Positions 16,167 through 24,706 of a stretch of DNA of 64,000 nt are shown here, in pieces; the first letter of the stretch is position 1; each line of letters begins with the position of its first letter. The position numbers were made by a program, and so were the translations under genes. Origin of the DNA: DAOVQB01 sp023128935 (GTDB lineage: Bacteria; Eisenbacteria; RBG-16-71-46; CAIMUX01; WJJG01); assembly GCA_030628905.1 (NCBI GenBank), contig DAOVQB010000003.1, forward strand, positions 1 to 64,000. The letters are read 5' to 3'. The notes beneath the pieces are model-generated. The model did no database searches, was not told where the DNA came from, and saw only the letters and a program-made list of their open reading frames with translations.

Positions 16167-16267
16167 GGCGGGCACCTTCGCACTTGTGAAGGTTGCACCC
16201 AGGCGTGCCCGCCAAGACCGGGAAATAGTGGCATCCGGGCAAAAACCACCGGGTCAAGGGAGCTAGA

Positions 16268-18718
16268 ATGAGAACTACCGCATGCATTACGCTTGCATCC
16301 GCACTTGTCCTGGCCCTGGCAACCAAGGGCTCCTCAACGACAGATGTGCTCGCAGGCACTGAACCCGTCGCCAAGGGCTACCGGGTCATCAAACCGTCGA
16401 ACGCAATCGTCATTAATGGCCAACAGGTTGAGTTCTACTCCTTCTGGGGCAAGGACAGCACGGATCTTGAGGTCTGGGCAGACGTGAGCCTCCTGGATGC
16501 CACTGTCGCCGAACCCCTAGCCGGTAGTTACCTTGGGGACAGTTCGGTCGTCGAGGGCGACTCGCTTCACCTCTGGCCTTGCTACCGGTTCGCGTGGACG
16601 ATCTCTGAGTCCAACGATCGGGAAGACAACGCGGTGATTTCCGTTCCGATCACCGCGTTCAACCCCGCAACGGGAGAGAGCACAACGGATGAGGCCCTCA
16701 CCTTTTGTCTCCTAAACCATCCGCCGTCACACAGGCAAACCAACGTGATCGGGGATTCCCTGCGCTTCAGCAACCGCGACGGCAAGCTGCTGTATCGAGT
16801 GCGTGACGGGGATTCCCTACATATCGAGACCGCCTGGGATTTCACGACCGCGCCCCTGATGCTCGCGGCCGATTTCTCTTTCATCGACAAGAACTTCGAT
16901 CCCAGCAACGTTTTCTACTGGGGACCGAACGATGCAGCCTCAGACTCCGTCGTCTTCTCCATTTGGTATGAGCTCTCCGAGGACGCTTATGGCGACAGCA
17001 AATACCCGCTGCCGATCAAGATTTTCGGATACGATGGCGCCTGCGGCTGGGATTCGGTGACCATCGAGATTGAGGTTGATAACACGGGCCCCGCGGGCGC
17101 GCCCGTCTTTCATGACCTGCGAGACACGACCGTGACCGAAGCGGAACTCTACATCTCCGGCCGCGCCCCGGACGAGTCCCACGACATCCTGGTTACCTTG
17201 AATGGTGACACTGATTTCGTGTTCGATGCTTTTCCCCTGGGCGATTCGCTTGTCTTCGAAGGGACGATAACGCTCCAGGAGGGAACCAATCGGATCGTCG
17301 CCTGCGGTAGGGACGTGGTGGGCAACCGCAGCGACTTATCGGAGGAAATCCAACTTGACCTGCAGAACGTGCCGGTATTCAAGCGCACCATTGTCATCAC
17401 CCCCGACTCACTCTCGTCAGACGAGGGCGGCTTGGTCAGTGTAGCTAATGGCCAGCGGATACAGTTCTTTTCCTATTGGGACAGCCGGGTCCAATACAAT
17501 GTCTACGCGGATTTCAGCCTTCTGGATACAGAGGGCCCCTCACAGCGGCTGGGAACGCCTTGTGAGGATCTGGTAGTACAGGAAGGGGGAACATCGGAGA
17601 CCTGGTACGGCTATCAGTTTGAGTACACGATCTCAGAATTAAACCAAACCGCCGATGACGATGAGATTCCCGTGCTGCTAACCGCCCAGGACCCCACAAC
17701 TGGATATGAAACAACGAGCACAGCGCTCGCTTTTTGTCTTTCCAACCACCCGCCCCGGCATCTGTGGACGCAGATGGAGGGTGATAGCGCGCGCTATATC
17801 AATCGCAACGGCAATTGGCTCTTCCGCGTGCGCAACAGCGGCACGTTCACTGTCTACACAAGCTGGTTCTGCGACACGTCACTCTACATCGATATGGACC
17901 TCTCTAACGTCGACTACACCTTCATGCCGGGATCCAGCCATCTGAACAAGTGGAAGATCGACTCACTGAGCACCGACTCGACCCGAACCTATGGCATGAC
18001 CTACCGGTTCGGCTTGGACGCGTGCTGCGTAGAGGGGAAAGATCCTTATCCCCTGCCGGTCTATATCTTCGTGAAGAAGGATCACAGCTGCGGCTGGGAC
18101 ACGACCGTTGTACTGCTCGAAATGGACAACGAGGGTCCCGCCGGAGCCCCCACATTCGACCAAGAACCGGTGGATCAGACAATCTCTGGGGAGGTCGTGG
18201 TCTCCGGCCTGGCCCCCGAGGGCTCGATCAAGCTGCTCTTGGACATCGAACATGTCGATGTCGACAGTGTTACCATCGCGACGCTGCCGGTGGATACAAC
18301 GCTCGTATTCTCTGGAACGATACCGGTCCTTCCGGGGAAAAACCTGTTCGTGGCATATGGTGTGGATGTGGTAGGAAACCAGTCCGCCGCATCTGTCGAA
18401 TATGAGGTCCAGTGCATCTCGCAACAGATCATTACGATTCCCAAGCCATTCCGCCCCGGCGACGAATTCGTCTTCGAGAATCCGGCAGGCTGGTCGAGTT
18501 TGCGCCTTGAGCTATACAACTTGGAAGGCGATCGCATCCGATCCTGGTCATGCGGCTCAGGAGAGCAGGCGGCTTTCTGGAGTAAACGCATTACATGGGA
18601 CGGCCGGAACAGCAGGGGGGAGACCGTGCACCAAGGACCCTACTTGGTCCGGTTGCACAGCACTGATACTTCAAGGCGCTCGCGCGAGGAGGTCAGGGCT
18701 TTTGTGTTCAAGAAGTAG
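16268..18718 (+). CDS. Large secreted protein with duplicated beta module and FlgD-like C-terminus
   Basis: 816 residues. Signal peptide: ITLASALVLALATKGSS. Residues about 45-385 and 390-715 are a diverged tandem duplication. Matching landmarks are INGQQVEFYSFW / ANGQRIQFFSYW, FCLLNHPPSHR / FCLSNHPPRHL, EVDNTGPAGAPVF / EMDNEGPAGAPTF and ACGRDVVGNRS / AYGVDVVGNQS; the last looks like the end of a bacterial Ig-like domain. The final 100 residues (SLRLELYNLEGDRIRSW, ITWDGRNSRGE, GPYLVRL) form a FlgD-like Ig sorting or anchoring module. Such modules accompany type IX-like secretion in FCB bacteria. The PorV-like gene follows after 102 bp. SD GGGAG precedes the ATG. Function unknown; surface structure or adhesion likely. 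Confidence 0.85.
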   Translation: MRTTACITLASALVLALATKGSSTTDVLAGTEPVAKGYRVIKPSNAIVINGQQVEFYSFWGKDSTDLEVWADVSLLDATVAEPLAGSYLGDSSVVEGDSLHLWPCYRFAWTISESNDREDNAVISVPITAFNPATGESTTDEALTFCLLNHPPSHRQTNVIGDSLRFSNRDGKLLYRVRDGDSLHIETAWDFTTAPLMLAADFSFIDKNFDPSNVFYWGPNDAASDSVVFSIWYELSEDAYGDSKYPLPIKIFGYDGACGWDSVTIEIEVDNTGPAGAPVFHDLRDTTVTEAELYISGRAPDESHDILVTLNGDTDFVFDAFPLGDSLVFEGTITLQEGTNRIVACGRDVVGNRSDLSEEIQLDLQNVPVFKRTIVITPDSLSSDEGGLVSVANGQRIQFFSYWDSRVQYNVYADFSLLDTEGPSQRLGTPCEDLVVQEGGTSETWYGYQFEYTISELNQTADDDEIPVLLTAQDPTTGYETTSTALAFCLSNHPPRHLWTQMEGDSARYINRNGNWLFRVRNSGTFTVYTSWFCDTSLYIDMDLSNVDYTFMPGSSHLNKWKIDSLSTDSTRTYGMTYRFGLDACCVEGKDPYPLPVYIFVKKDHSCGWDTTVVLLEMDNEGPAGAPTFDQEPVDQTISGEVVVSGLAPEGSIKLLLDIEHVDVDSVTIATLPVDTTLVFSGTIPVLPGKNLFVAYGVDVVGNQSAASVEYEVQCISQQIITIPKPFRPGDEFVFENPAGWSSLRLELYNLEGDRIRSWSCGSGEQAAFWSKRITWDGRNSRGETVHQGPYLVRLHSTDTSRRSREEVRAFVFKK

Positions 18719-18820
18719 TGCACCACGGGCCTCGCAGGTAGGGGCTGCGGGCAAGATGTCAGAGGGAAACACCCTGGCAACCGGAAACAGTAGTCTCACA
18801 CGCGAGCCGGAGGTTTGATA

Positions 18821-19834
18821 ATGCAAGTCCGAGACGCCACGCTGCCGTCAGCGACCAATGCAATGCACAGAGCTTGCCCTGGATGGCTTCTGCTCATCGC
18901 AGCCGCTACAGCGGTGATGACTCTGGCCTCAGGATTCGCTGGGACCGCGTCGAGTGACAGTGGCGCGCAAACCGGGGCTTTCGCGAATCTCGAACCCGGG
19001 GGACGGGGCACGGGATTGGCCGGTGCCTTGGGTCCTATTGTGGATAGTCCTACCGCGCTACACTGGAACCCGGTACGCCTTCTACACGTTACCAGACCAG
19101 AGATCGAGGTCACCTATGCCGACCTCTTCGGTCTGGGGCTGGTGCGCCACACCGGTGTATTCCTCGCCTGCCCCCGCTATAGCCAGGACATCTCCTGGAA
19201 GGATGGCAAGATCACGGTCGCGCCCGGAGCACCCACTAGCGCGTGGGGGCTTGGCATCCAATCCACCATGGTCGACCTGGACCCGGAGTCCTACACCGAG
19301 CATGATCTGGCGCTCGGATTTGCAGCTAGGGGCAGATGGGGTCTATCCATCGGTGTCGTCGGACACCTGTTACTTGTCCGGAGTGATGTGGACCAGACGG
19401 AGGCCGACGGGTATGCATTCGATTTGGCGCTTAGTAGCTCGATGGCGGCGGATCTGGAGGCTTCGCTCGTTCTACGATCCATCTTCTCGGGCTTGAACTG
19501 GGAAGACTCGGACCGTGAAACACTCGCCCAACGGGCGCATATGGGGTTGGGCTATGCGCCTTTTGCCACCGTTCGTCTGCCGCTTGAGGCGATCTGGGAT
19601 CTGGAACGGGGGAGATGCACTCAGGTAGCCGGCGCTGTTGAGTGGTTTCCCGCCAGCCAAGCGCTGACCCTGCGCGGGGGACTGCGCTGGCGCGACGATG
19701 GCAGTGAGTCCCAGCTCTTTCCCGCCACTGGCTTGGGACTTGCCTGGAAGCAAATTGCTTTCAACTATGGATTCACTGTGGGTCGCGAAGAGCTGGGCGA
19801 TACTCATCGTCTCGATCTTCGCTATCGCTTCTAG
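18821..19834 (+). CDS. PorV/PorQ-like outer-membrane barrel protein
   Basis: 337 residues from the ATG at 18821, which has GGAGG 7 bp upstream; a TTG two codons earlier is also open. After a signal segment (LLLIAAATAVMTLASGFAG) comes the family-defining N-terminus: FANLEPGGRGTGLAGALG and SPTALHWNP, the turn-rich WNP motif of PorV/PorQ/UPF0164 barrels. The rest alternates amphipathic strands and ends with RLDLRYRF, a C-terminal aromatic typical of barrel insertion. PorV proteins shuttle type IX cargo to the surface, so pairing with the FlgD-tailed protein is meaningful. speA follows 33 bp later. Confidence 0.82.
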   Translation: MQVRDATLPSATNAMHRACPGWLLLIAAATAVMTLASGFAGTASSDSGAQTGAFANLEPGGRGTGLAGALGPIVDSPTALHWNPVRLLHVTRPEIEVTYADLFGLGLVRHTGVFLACPRYSQDISWKDGKITVAPGAPTSAWGLGIQSTMVDLDPESYTEHDLALGFAARGRWGLSIGVVGHLLLVRSDVDQTEADGYAFDLALSSSMAADLEASLVLRSIFSGLNWEDSDRETLAQRAHMGLGYAPFATVRLPLEAIWDLERGRCTQVAGAVEWFPASQALTLRGGLRWRDDGSESQLFPATGLGLAWKQIAFNYGFTVGREELGDTHRLDLRYRF

Positions 19835-19867
19835 CTAGAAGCCCGCAAGGCTGGAAAACGCAAGCCG

Positions 19868-21808
19868 ATGGTCCGCAGAGCCAAACACATAGGTCTCTAT
19901 GGGGTGGAGCAGTGGGGTGCCGGCTTCTTTGCCATCGGCCCAACTGGACACCTGCATATCCACCCCTTCCGGGATGACCGCTCTGTCGACCTCGTTGACG
20001 TAGTCCAGCGGAGTGCAGAGCAAGGTCTGATCCCTCCCCTTCTGGTGCGCTTCCCCCAAGTGCTACAGACGCAACTTGAACACTTATACAACTGCTTTGA
20101 CGAGGCAATGTCGGAGTTCGACTACCGGGGCCACTACCGCAGCGTGTTCCCGCTCAAGGTCAACCCCATGAAGCCGGTGGTGGAGCAACTCATCCGCGCC
20201 TCGCGATCCGGTGCCTTCGGGCTGGAGGTGGGCAGCAAGGGGGAGCTGGCTATCGCCCTGGCCCTGCAGCTTCCCAAAGACTCGTGGATCTGTGTAAATG
20301 GATTCAAGGACCAGCAGATCATCAAGATGGTCACGGCAGCATCGGGGAGAGACCCGCAGATGATCCTGATCGTGGAGCAACTCAGGGAGATCCCCATACT
20401 GGCGCGCGAGGCGCGTATGCAGGGTCGCTGCCCTCTACTCGGCTTGCGGTGCCGCCTGAACAGCCGCGGAAGCGGCCACTGGGAGGCCTCTGGTGGAGAG
20501 AGCTCGAAGTTCGGCCTAGGCTCGTCGGAGCTTCTTTGTGCCGTGGATACTCTGCAGGCCAGGGGGCTACTGGATCGCCTGCAAATCCTGCACTACCACA
20601 TCGGCTCGCAGATTACCAGCGCACGGCGAATCAAGGACGCCGTTAAGGAAGCGGCTCGCATTTATGCCCGGCTCCGCCGTCGTGGAGTACCCCTTACCAC
20701 ACTCAATGTTGGCGGCGGGCTCGGCATCGATTATGATGGAAGTAGGACGCCATCAGATAGCAGCGTGAACTACACAACCCTCGAGTTTGCCAATAACATT
20801 GTTTATACGGTCCGGGAGATCTGTGGAGAAGAAAATGTGCCGCTCCCCAATCTCGTCTCCGAGAGCGGGCGGGCTCTGACTGCCCACCATTCCCTCCTTA
20901 TCACGAACTGTGAAAGTCGAGAAAGCGATGTGCCGGTCAACTACGTCCCGGCTATCACCACGCGCGCCGGCGGATCAGCCACGGTGATGAAGGGGGCCAC
21001 TAGGGAACAATCTGCTCCTGCTCAGATCGCCGAGATGGAAGCTATCGCGCAGGAGATCTCGGTCAAGAACTTCCGCGAGTATTACCATGATGCAGTTGCA
21101 ACCCGCGGAGAGATCCTCACCCTCTTCGACCTCGGATACCTCTCGCTCGAAGAGAAGGCCCTCGCGGAGCAGCATTTCTATCAGATCTGCCGGCAAACCT
21201 TGACATTCGCCCGCCAAACCGGTTTCACCTCGGATGAGTTCAGGGTTCTGGAGAAGGCCTTCCGCACGAAGTACGTGACCAATTTCAGCGTCTTCCGTTC
21301 GGTGCCGGATGCTTGGGCGGTTGGCCACCTCTTCCCCATTCTACCGATCCACCGCCTTGGTGAATTCCCGAGCGAGAAGGGCATCCTGGTGGATCTGACC
21401 TGCGATTCCGACGGGGTCATCGACTCCTTCGTGGACGTACGCGATGTAAAGGAGATGCTGGAACTGCACGCGGGGACAAATGGGCATCCCTACCTACTGG
21501 CGATCTGCCTGCTGGGAGCCTACCAGGACATCATGGGCGATCATCACAATCTCTTCGGGAAACCCGCGGAGCTGGCAGCAACTTACACAGAGGGAGGATT
21601 TGAGATCGATGTGATCTCGCGAGGGGAGACAATCAGGGAGATAGCTCACCTCGCAGGATACGACCCGGAGCGATTGCAGCACGCCTTCGCGAAACGGCAC
21701 CATCAGGCAAGCGCTGAGAACTCTGACGCGCTGGCATACTACACAGCGCTCTGGAGAAGTCCCTCGTACCTCGAAGGCGATCCGGAGTCATTCAAGAATC
21801 TCCCGTAG
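19868..21808 (+). CDS. speA: Biosynthetic arginine decarboxylase
   Basis: 646 residues, full family length. The PLP barrel carries the lysine in RSVFPLKVNPMKPVVEQL. Other landmarks are LEVGSKGELAIALAL, QILHYHIGSQITSARRI, LNVGGGLGIDYDG and SESGRALTAHHSLL. The C-terminal active-site segment is LTCDSDGVIDSFVDVRDVKE. It converts arginine to agmatine, the first step of putrescine/spermidine synthesis by the agmatine route. No agmatinase or agmatine deiminase gene is present in the window. It may be co-transcribed with the PorV-like gene (33-bp gap), an arrangement with no obvious functional logic. Confidence 0.95.
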   Translation: MVRRAKHIGLYGVEQWGAGFFAIGPTGHLHIHPFRDDRSVDLVDVVQRSAEQGLIPPLLVRFPQVLQTQLEHLYNCFDEAMSEFDYRGHYRSVFPLKVNPMKPVVEQLIRASRSGAFGLEVGSKGELAIALALQLPKDSWICVNGFKDQQIIKMVTAASGRDPQMILIVEQLREIPILAREARMQGRCPLLGLRCRLNSRGSGHWEASGGESSKFGLGSSELLCAVDTLQARGLLDRLQILHYHIGSQITSARRIKDAVKEAARIYARLRRRGVPLTTLNVGGGLGIDYDGSRTPSDSSVNYTTLEFANNIVYTVREICGEENVPLPNLVSESGRALTAHHSLLITNCESRESDVPVNYVPAITTRAGGSATVMKGATREQSAPAQIAEMEAIAQEISVKNFREYYHDAVATRGEILTLFDLGYLSLEEKALAEQHFYQICRQTLTFARQTGFTSDEFRVLEKAFRTKYVTNFSVFRSVPDAWAVGHLFPILPIHRLGEFPSEKGILVDLTCDSDGVIDSFVDVRDVKEMLELHAGTNGHPYLLAICLLGAYQDIMGDHHNLFGKPAELAATYTEGGFEIDVISRGETIREIAHLAGYDPERLQHAFAKRHHQASAENSDALAYYTALWRSPSYLEGDPESFKNLP

Positions 21809-21870
21809 GAATGCCTGCGAGAATTCATTGCCCTTGGACGGGGCAGGGGATCACGAACCGGTCGGACAGC

Positions 21871-21899
21871 TTGACAGCCCCCCCGACGGGTTGTAGATT
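21871..21899 (+). promoter_or_regulatory. Promoter of the ferredoxin gene
   Basis: TTGACA, 17-bp spacer, TAGATT. It lies 63-91 bp before the ferredoxin ATG and after the speA stop. The predicted leader is about 55 nt. Confidence 0.6.
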
Positions 21900-21961
21900 G
21901 CCCCCTTCAGGCACCTGAGGTACAGGGATGTCCGCAGGCCAGGAACAGGGAGGAAAGGGCC

Positions 21962-22249
21962 ATGGCTCTCAAGATCAATGAGGACTGCATATCCTGTGGT
22001 GCCTGCGAGGCCGAGTGTCCCAATGAAGCCATTAGCCAGGGCGATGAGACTTTCGTGATCGATTCGGAGCTGTGCACCGAGTGCGTCGGGTTTTTCGATG
22101 AGGAGCAGTGCGCGGCCGTCTGTCCCTCTGATGCCATCCATCTCAATCCGGATCACCAGGAGACCGAGGCGGATCTGCTTGCCAAGGCAAGGCGGATCCA
22201 CCCGGACAAGGACTTCAGCGGCGACTTTCCCTCCAAATTCCGCAGTTAG
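21962..22249 (+). CDS. 2[4Fe-4S] ferredoxin (YfhL/Alvin type)
   Basis: 95 residues. First cluster motif CISCGACEAECP, giving three Cys for cluster I and one for cluster II. The second is CTECVGFFDEEQCAAVCP, with the eight-residue insertion between the second and third Cys that defines the Allochromatium-type ferredoxins. A C-terminal helix (ADLLAKARRIHPDKDFSGDF) also fits that class. It is a very low potential electron carrier. SD GGAGG/AAAGG precedes the ATG and the gene has its own promoter. A gene-end palindrome begins at its stop codon. Confidence 0.94.
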   Translation: MALKINEDCISCGACEAECPNEAISQGDETFVIDSELCTECVGFFDEEQCAAVCPSDAIHLNPDHQETEADLLAKARRIHPDKDFSGDFPSKFRS

Positions 22250-22270
22250 GGCTCGCGCAAGAATCACGGC
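22247..22270. repeat. Gene-end palindrome family, ferredoxin site
   Basis: TAGGGCTCGCGCAAGAATC starts on the ferredoxin stop codon. The 18 bases AGGGCTCGCGCAAGAATC recur exactly, inverted, at about 30623-30643 between two other convergent genes. Here the second arm of the hairpin is missing. Confidence 0.65.
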
Positions 22271-22346
22271 GTTGTCTCACTGGATGGATGCATGCAAGCG
22301 TGGCAGGTTCGGGTTCAGCGCCAGCGATGCGTGGGGAAATGGGTCA

Positions 22347-24554
22347 TCAGAAACGTAGATTGTACGAGGCCTTCAGGAATAGATCCCGCTGGATAATTCG
22401 ATAGCGCTCCGCTTGGCCGGGCGGACTCTCCACAGCGCCCGACGGCTCTCCACCCAGCTGCGTCAACTCATGGATTGATCCATAGCCCACATGGAACACC
22501 GTGCCTGGGACGGTAGTGAAAGAGGCTAGCAGATCAGTTGTCACCACTCCGGCTGCGTCATCCCACGCAACCACCGCACGGAGATAGAGGCACCGCCATG
22601 GCTGGTAGAGGAGTCTCCCCCGCATCAGGCTGATCGTGTAGAGGGGCTTTCCGCGCGCGCGTTCGTGGAAACCCTCCCTGAGATAGCGTAGATCAGCTGA
22701 GAGATTCCCCCAAGGCTGAACCCCCAGCTCGATCAATGGGCCCCGGCGCGTGCCCGGCAATGGATGGGCCGGGTCGTAGTACGTGGCATGCCGCCAGTTC
22801 CACGACGCAAGCAAGCGCACAGAGGAAATCGCCTGAGTCCCCGCCGAGATTTTCCATCCCCCTTGGTCAAACCAGGCGCCTTGATACTGCTCACGGCCAG
22901 CGGTCCGTGTCGCCTGCAACCAGCTCTGGCCAGTCATTTCGAAGCCGATCGACAGGTGCATCTCCCTGTCGGTCTCTCGTCCCCTCCAGCTCCAGAGTGT
23001 CCGCTGGCGGACAGCAGGGCGAATGCAATTCAACCAGCGTGAGCCAGGGTAGACCTTCAAGGCGTAGTGCACCGATGCCCTATGTGTGCCGGAGCGCTTC
23101 AGAAACCCGGTCTCAAGCCTGAAGCGGGGGCTCGCACCGGCATAGGCAGCTTCCAGATCATAACGCTTTTCGCGACGATCCAGGACCGCGCTGCAGGAGT
23201 ATCCCCATGGGTCAGGGCAAGCCTCGTGCGCTGCCGCGCATCCCACGCTGCGGGTGTGGCTGAACAGCACGTGCGTGGCCAGACGGCTCACAGGGGTCAG
23301 GATCAGATCGGCGTCGCATCCCACTACACGGTTGTGAGACGTTCCGGAAGTCAGATTGCTCCCATAGGCACCCAGGGTAGAGTTGCCCGGAAGATCGATC
23401 CGATAGCGCAGGAGTGCCGCCCGCGCACGCTGCCCGTTGTCCCCCGCGCCGCCCTCCCAGCGGTTGAGACCACCCACCCGATCAACAACCGCAAGCACGC
23501 CAATGGAGTGCCCCCTTGCCAGGCTTCCTGTGAGCTTAGCGCCCAGGTGCGGGCTTTGGATCGTGCGGCTGTGAAAGACCTCCACCACGGCGTGGCCTTC
23601 GGCAGCCAGGCTGAAGATATCTTGCCCCTCAAGAAAGAAGGGACGCTTCTCCGGGTAGTAGACGGGGAAGCGCCTGTTCACCTCCACCTGCGCGACAGCG
23701 GCCTCGACGTGGCTGAAGTCCGGTTGCCAGGCTAGACTGAGGGTCAGATCGTGGGTCATTCCAAACCTGCAGCTGAGACTCAACTCGGGCCGCAAGGATC
23801 CGCTCTCCATCCGATCCTCACGGCGCTCGCTGTGGGCCGAGGCGATCCACGCAGGCACGACTTCGGCGATCCGACCAGGACTAGCCCCTTCAAACAGGAC
23901 TGGGGTTCCGCAGGCCTGCCAACCTTGTTGGCTCAGATCAATCCCTGGCAGGAAGGCCTTCTCCCCCGTCCGGCTGATATGGCGAAGTGCAATGAGACTC
24001 ATCGTGATCCGCTCCCCCCCCTGGAAGCGCAGGCTCTGGAACGGGATCGACATTTCCGCTGACCAGCCACCTGCGTCCCGGGAAGCAGCCGATGAGAAAA
24101 TATAGTCCACATTGGGATCGTCCCCCTGATCGGTCTGCATCGCATCCATCTGGCTTCCGTGAGGATTGACGAACAGCTCAGCCGCTCCGCGGATCGCCCC
24201 CGAACCGTTCAGAATCAAGCCGACCCAATCCCCATCGAAAGCCGCATCACGCGGCGCCAGCCGACTCCGGATGCGATCGGGTTGGGCGTCATGACAGCGA
24301 AAGGCGATATAGATATGTTCCATGTCGTAGGCTACCCAGAACTCCGTCGGCTGGCTCGGGGATTGGTCCGGGACCGGATGACCCGCGACAAACTCAGTGG
24401 CCGGTTGGCTTGCGAGCCAGATCTCATCATCCAACCTACCATCGATGCATGGGGCCTGATCGGTGCGGATGGCGCTAATCGGTTCTAGCGCAGCTGCCCG
24501 CATCAAGGGCCCCGCGCCGAGCAGGATAACGGCAATCCCCAAGACAATCCCCAT
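22347..24554 (-). CDS. CBM9-like plus DUF5916 outer-membrane barrel protein
   Basis: 735 residues from the ATG at 24554 (AGGAG 7 bp upstream), which starts directly with a signal peptide (GIVLGIAVILLGAGPLM). Residues about 25-210 look like a family 9 carbohydrate-binding module: CIDGRLDDEIWLASQPA, YIAFRCHDAQPDRI, NPHGSQMDAM and GGWSAEMSIPFQSLRF. The remainder is DUF5916: SLAWQPDFSHVEAAVAQVEV, RRFPVYYPEKRPFFLEGQDI, then repeated amphipathic strands. It ends KASYNLRF, typical of a membrane barrel. This architecture is common in Bacteroidota and relatives. The role is unproven, presumably surface glycan handling. The next gene upstream on this strand encodes a glycosidase-like protein. Confidence 0.85.
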   Translation of the reverse strand: MGIVLGIAVILLGAGPLMRAAALEPISAIRTDQAPCIDGRLDDEIWLASQPATEFVAGHPVPDQSPSQPTEFWVAYDMEHIYIAFRCHDAQPDRIRSRLAPRDAAFDGDWVGLILNGSGAIRGAAELFVNPHGSQMDAMQTDQGDDPNVDYIFSSAASRDAGGWSAEMSIPFQSLRFQGGERITMSLIALRHISRTGEKAFLPGIDLSQQGWQACGTPVLFEGASPGRIAEVVPAWIASAHSERREDRMESGSLRPELSLSCRFGMTHDLTLSLAWQPDFSHVEAAVAQVEVNRRFPVYYPEKRPFFLEGQDIFSLAAEGHAVVEVFHSRTIQSPHLGAKLTGSLARGHSIGVLAVVDRVGGLNRWEGGAGDNGQRARAALLRYRIDLPGNSTLGAYGSNLTSGTSHNRVVGCDADLILTPVSRLATHVLFSHTRSVGCAAAHEACPDPWGYSCSAVLDRREKRYDLEAAYAGASPRFRLETGFLKRSGTHRASVHYALKVYPGSRWLNCIRPAVRQRTLWSWRGRETDREMHLSIGFEMTGQSWLQATRTAGREQYQGAWFDQGGWKISAGTQAISSVRLLASWNWRHATYYDPAHPLPGTRRGPLIELGVQPWGNLSADLRYLREGFHERARGKPLYTISLMRGRLLYQPWRCLYLRAVVAWDDAAGVVTTDLLASFTTVPGTVFHVGYGSIHELTQLGGEPSGAVESPPGQAERYRIIQRDLFLKASYNLRF

Positions 24555-24706
24555 GGACAACTCCTGTGTTCTGGCGTTCTCCCTACCGATCACTCCAGGC
24601 TCGCACAGGCCTGCGCGCTCCCTTGCGTTGTTCCATAGGGTCTAGACATTCATGAGTTGAGAAGTAGCAAACGAGGGGCCAAGTGGAAGGCGACTTGGAG
24701 GTATCA

